10,103 nt of DNA. Source: Phoronis ovalis (lineage: Eukaryota; Phoronida; Phoronidae). Made by a program: the position numbers and the translations under genes. Each line of letters starts with the position of its first letter. Within the stretch, counting starts at the first letter, position 1. The notes under the pieces are model-generated. The model was not told where the DNA came from. It saw only the letters and a program-made list of their open reading frames with translations, and made no database searches. Below are positions 7,588-10,103 of the stretch, in pieces. The DNA lies in contig JAOXYB010067889.1 of assembly GCA_028565635.1 (NCBI GenBank), forward strand, positions 1 through 10,103, read 5' to 3'.

Positions 7588-7900
7588 ATCGAAACTAAAA
7601 TTCCTATACATTACATGATTCACGTTTATTTAGCAAACTGCCACGTCAAGTCTCCTGGGCGTCTTGTCAGGGCCTATAAATTGGTAATAAGAATTTCTTT
7701 CGAAAATTATTGAGGATATTATAGTAATGAGATTCACATGAAACATGCTGAGGCAGAATCCGCAAGTGATTTTCCGCACAAAATATTGTTTTAGTAGATT
7801 ATACAACGCACTTCTTTGAGGTACTGATTAGTTTTGAATTTATTAATTCTCGATAAATGTTCTCTGGCTCCAAATGCTTGTTATGGTTATGAAACGTTAA
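7588..7900 (+). repeat. Diverged duplicated unit, second copy
   Basis: Carries the counterparts TCGAAACTAAAA (7588), GATTCACGTTTAT (7618), CTGCCA (about 7639), GATTCACATGAAA (7731) with TGAGGC, and TGAAACGTTAAT (7889). Offsets to the first copy are about 388, 386, 380, 390 and, for the last block, about 468 bp, so roughly 80 bp were gained in this copy or lost from the first. No coding potential in either copy. Confidence 0.5.
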
Positions 7901-8610
7901 TATATATACATGCACTGTCTCCACCAACGGCGATGTACGTGCTATAGCGCACACACGTCATTTAAGTTATTTAATTTTCTTATATTTTATTGTAGGGTTA
8001 ATGAACTGGGTGAAAAATAGAAGAAATATATAATCAAGAAAACGTGAGGTTACGAGGTCTTCCCGACAAATAAGGATACCGTGGCGTGAAACCCAGCCTG
8101 GTTGTATCTTAATTTGCATTCATATCTTAGGTTTCAATGTAAGTAATTAGCACAAGTCAAGATAGTTAAATTCAAAAGTTTATTTTTTTGTGATTTTAAG
8201 CAATCATTATTTTTCTAAATATGTACATTTCGGTATAGAACGAACTTAATTTTGTTAACCGTTCAAAAAAAATGCAAGTCGAGTCGGACAGACCTTATCG
8301 CGTACACTTGCTTTGATATCTAACTTTACAACATGTTTCGACTATATTTCCAGAAGGACAAAACGTGACATTATGATCAAAATGTAACAGAAATCATATA
8401 CCTTTTTACTGTGTGAACTAATTAAAGCAAATATAGTGCCCATGTATACGTATTTTACTCCGGGATTTTATACTTCATTAATGTTATCCAGTGTATGTTT
8501 GCCTACATTAATTATTAATATTATCAGTAGCATAAATGTTCATTCGATCTTATTTCCATTCAGTAAAGAATTACATCAATCACAAGTTTAAGTCCAAAAC
8601 TGAATTATAT
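7901..8610. other. Non-coding region upstream of the ApoL-like exon
   Basis: AT-rich, with no open frame that I can assign. It presumably contains intron sequence of the ApoL-like gene and perhaps a short 5' exon that cannot be identified by eye. A short block at 8065-8090 resembles the start of the 119-bp repeats (GACAA...GGATACCGTGGCGTG). Confidence 0.45.
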
Positions 8611-8617
8611 TTTCAAT

Positions 8618-8683
8618 CTTCATCAGTCTTCAGTGCTCAGACTGATGAAGGTGTTGTGACAAGACCGAAAGCTCTCATGGCTT
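8618..8683 (+). ncRNA. Hairpin and degenerate hammerhead-like motif (retroelement remnant)
   Basis: CTTCATCAGTC (8618-8628) and GACTGATGAAG (8640-8650) form a perfect 11-bp stem with an 11-nt loop. Overlapping it are CTGATGA (8642-8648), a potential stem-loop (8650-8666; GGT/ACC, one mismatch, TTG/CAA, TGA loop) and GAAA (8667-8670), followed by a possible 3-bp stem AGC/GCT. CTGATGA-stem-GAAA is the hammerhead ribozyme core, which is carried by Penelope-like and related retroelements in animals. One extra A between CTGATGA and stem II and no convincing stem I argue for a decayed or only similar sequence. Confidence 0.3.
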
Positions 8684-8740
8684 AAAAGTATGATTCAGCT
8701 TTGGACAGAAGATACGCCAGAATGTAAGAATTTGTGTCAA

Positions 8741-8763
8741 TCCGTTTCCTTTTGCTTTAACAG
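8741..8763 (+). promoter_or_regulatory. Splice acceptor before the ApoL-like exon
   Basis: TCCGTTTCCTTTTGCTTTAACAG is a textbook pyrimidine-rich tract ending in CAG, followed by GTCTGAAG. Coding similarity to the ApoL family starts just after it. The open frame continues upstream to an ATG at 8690, but the roughly 24 residues it would add look unlike protein and are probably intronic. A GTAAGA at 8724 would make only a 40-nt intron, so a more distant donor is likelier. Confidence 0.6.
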
Positions 8764-9745
8764 GTCTGAAGTTGATCAGGAATACGATAAAGTGTACCAT
8801 CAAGTGAAGAGGTGCTTGATATATTGGATACATTGTCGGAAGAACACGATTTTGAAATTGAGACAGTTGGCAAGAAGAAGCGTTTCTGAACAGTGGGATG
8901 TTGACGTGGCTAATATCTGTGGGAAGTCGATAACGCTCATCGGTACAGGGTTAACCATAGCTGGTTTTACGGCATCTTTCTTTACCTTTGGAGCGTCCCT
9001 TATTATGTCTGCAGTAGGCCTAGGAATTGGCGCATTTGGAGGGGTGACATCTGCGTCCTCTAATTTGGCACTAAATTTCATGTCCAATCAATCGAAAGCA
9101 GATGCAGAAAAGATCCTAAAATTGGATAATAACGCTCTTACAGAGGTTTTGTGGTGGTTAGATTACTGGAAACGTTACTGCAAATTGAACGACGTGGAAG
9201 CATCGAGCATAGGAATCACACGTCCTCAAGCACCTGAACAGCCTCAGCCAAATAATTTTCTATTTGCTGCAAGCAAGAAAGAGACCATTGGTCAGCATAG
9301 TACATTAAAGTTTTACTTCGAGTCTGTTAAAAACATAGGCATTATTGGAAAATATTTTGGGAAGGACTTGGTGTACAATCAGATAGAAGTGGGATTGAAG
9401 CTTAGTAGACAAGCGGGTAAAATTTTAGCTAATGCATCGGATGATTTAGCTGTCGCCGCTGCTAAAGCTGCTGGTACTGTGGTAGATGATGTAGCTACGA
9501 CGGCCTTTGCCAGTCTAGGACTCGCTGGCCGTATATTCAGCATCGGCGGGAATGTTGTCAGCATGGTGTTTCTTCCTGTGGATACGTATTCACTTATCAA
9601 ATCTGCATGCAACATCAGTTTTGGTACCTGCTGTAAACTTAGTGTAGCATTCACGAATACAGCGAAAAATCTCGAGGAAGAGATGCCGCAAGAACAGGAT
9701 ACTGATGAAATAGTAAATCAACTTCTACTGTCAGGGCCGGATTAA
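8764..9745 (+). CDS. Apolipoprotein L-like protein, terminal coding exon
   Basis: ApoL-family proteins are membrane-associated, amphipathic helical proteins. Vertebrate members form anion or cation channels and act in innate defence and membrane dynamics; the role in invertebrates is largely unknown. Numbering residues from the ATG at 8690 (351 codons, intronless), helical charged sequence at about 27-75 (YWIHCRKNTILKLRQLA) precedes a glycine-rich hydrophobic hairpin at about 78-130 (LIGTGLTIAGFTASFFTFGASL, then AVGLGIGAFGG), the family hallmark. A W-rich amphipathic part (about 150-165) and an A/D-rich helix (250-272) follow. A second hydrophobic hairpin at 274-305 (SLGLAGRIFSIGGN, LPVDTYSLIKS) and an acidic coiled tail match ApoL C-termini. 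The exon start is set by the acceptor ending at 8763; the first 24 residues of the longer frame are doubtful. No signal peptide is visible here. The frame is intact. The last codons and stop lie in CAGGGCCGGATTAAG, a transposon-end-like word. Confident as an ApoL-domain protein, not as an orthologue of any one ApoL. Confidence 0.82.
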
Positions 9746-9746
9746 G
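9732..9746 (+). mobile_element. hAT-terminus-like word overlapping the ApoL-like stop codon
   Basis: CAGGGCCGGATTAAG encodes the last residues of the ApoL-like frame and its TAA stop (9743-9745). CAGGGCCGG... is a common start of hAT-type terminal inverted repeats. No opposite terminus (CCGGCCCTG) or 8-bp duplication is seen in the window, so this may be a fragment or chance. Confidence 0.25.
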
Positions 9747-10103
9747 CTAGAGCGGGACTGCATGTAGCATAGCTATGTGCGAGAGAAAAACATCAGTTCA
9801 GTAATCGAAAAAGGTCGCTGAAACGTCTCCGTGCTGCAAGAAAAAAATTGACAAGCAACGAAAAAGGCCATTTCCACTCTTATTGTGTACCAAAACGCCC
9901 AGAATAAATGCCGTAAACAAGAAAAAGATTATTTCTACTTCAAAGGGGATGGTGCGACGGATGCGATGGTGCGACTATTGCAAAACGGGAGTGCGTTAAG
10001 GGAATGACTTTGAATATCGTATATAGACTACTGTTGATCTCATAATGTATAAATAATCGAAATTTCGCAATAACTTTGGGAAAAACATAATTTCCTTCAA
10101 GGC
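9746..10103. other. 3' UTR and downstream DNA
   Basis: Contains the AATAAA signal and a small tandem repeat of GATGGTGCGAC (9948-9958 and 9965-9975, 17-bp period). No further gene is seen up to the window end. Confidence 0.5.
9903..9908 (+). terminator. Polyadenylation signal of the ApoL-like gene
   Basis: A canonical AATAAA lies 158 bp after the stop codon, with a GT-rich stretch (GGGGATGGTGCGACGG..., about 9945-9975) downstream as expected for a cleavage-stimulation element. It implies a 3' UTR of about 180 nt. Confidence 0.6.

Noticed and set aside
8724-8763. 40-nt intron between GTAAGA and the acceptor
   Set aside because: Too short for a typical animal intron, and the upstream residues do not look like ApoL sequence. 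A more distant donor is more likely.
8800-9654. Two minus-strand open frames inside the ApoL-like exon
   Set aside because: Antisense shadows of the plus-strand coding frame, whose glycine/alanine codons suppress antisense stops.

Overview
This is a window of animal nuclear DNA. It is AT-rich and gene-poor, with spliceosomal-type acceptor tracts, eukaryotic poly(A) signals, a tRNA-derived SINE-like block and several short DNA-transposon remnants. No operon, CRISPR array or other prokaryotic organisation is visible. The best gene is an apolipoprotein-L-like exon. Multicopy ApoL-like genes, tRNA SINEs and hAT/foldback debris together suggest a marine invertebrate, most plausibly a bivalve mollusc. 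That assignment is inference from style, not from a marker gene. Layout: 1-420 is featureless AT-rich DNA. A GC-richer transposon-like fragment on the minus strand ends near 530. 540-1420 is featureless, followed by a second GC-rich transposon-like fragment (1421-1600). A tRNA-derived SINE-like block on the minus strand covers about 1830-2140. A 55-bp tandem duplication (2321-2430) follows. Two perfect 119-bp direct repeats (2447-2565 and 4441-4559) bracket a 1.9-kb segment that holds a three-unit tandem array (3158-3414) and a minus-strand coding exon (3844-4399). That exon has a clean splice acceptor, but its reading frame switches by one base part way through. Next come a degenerate TCTATAGAATTC minisatellite, an AT microsatellite and a well-delimited foldback element (5728-5974) flanked by a 9-bp target-site duplication. 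6.0-8.6 kb has no gene but holds an inverted-repeat partner of a block near 5.08 kb and two diverged copies of a roughly 390-bp unit (7198-7435 and 7588-7900). The right end carries the ApoL-like terminal exon (8764-9745, plus strand), with a hammerhead-like and hairpin-forming repeat just upstream, and an AATAAA signal 158 bp after the stop codon. The two coding segments lie on opposite strands about 4.4 kb apart and are not one gene. ApoL proteins are membrane-active, pore- or channel-forming proteins. The minus-strand exon may (weakly) be an actinoporin-like membrane-binding protein. If both calls hold, this is a small neighbourhood of membrane-active, defence-type genes embedded in transposon debris. 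The main points for a second look are the 119-bp repeats around a broken exon, the foldback element with its 9-bp duplication, and the ApoL gene whose last codons and stop coincide with a hAT-terminus-like sequence.
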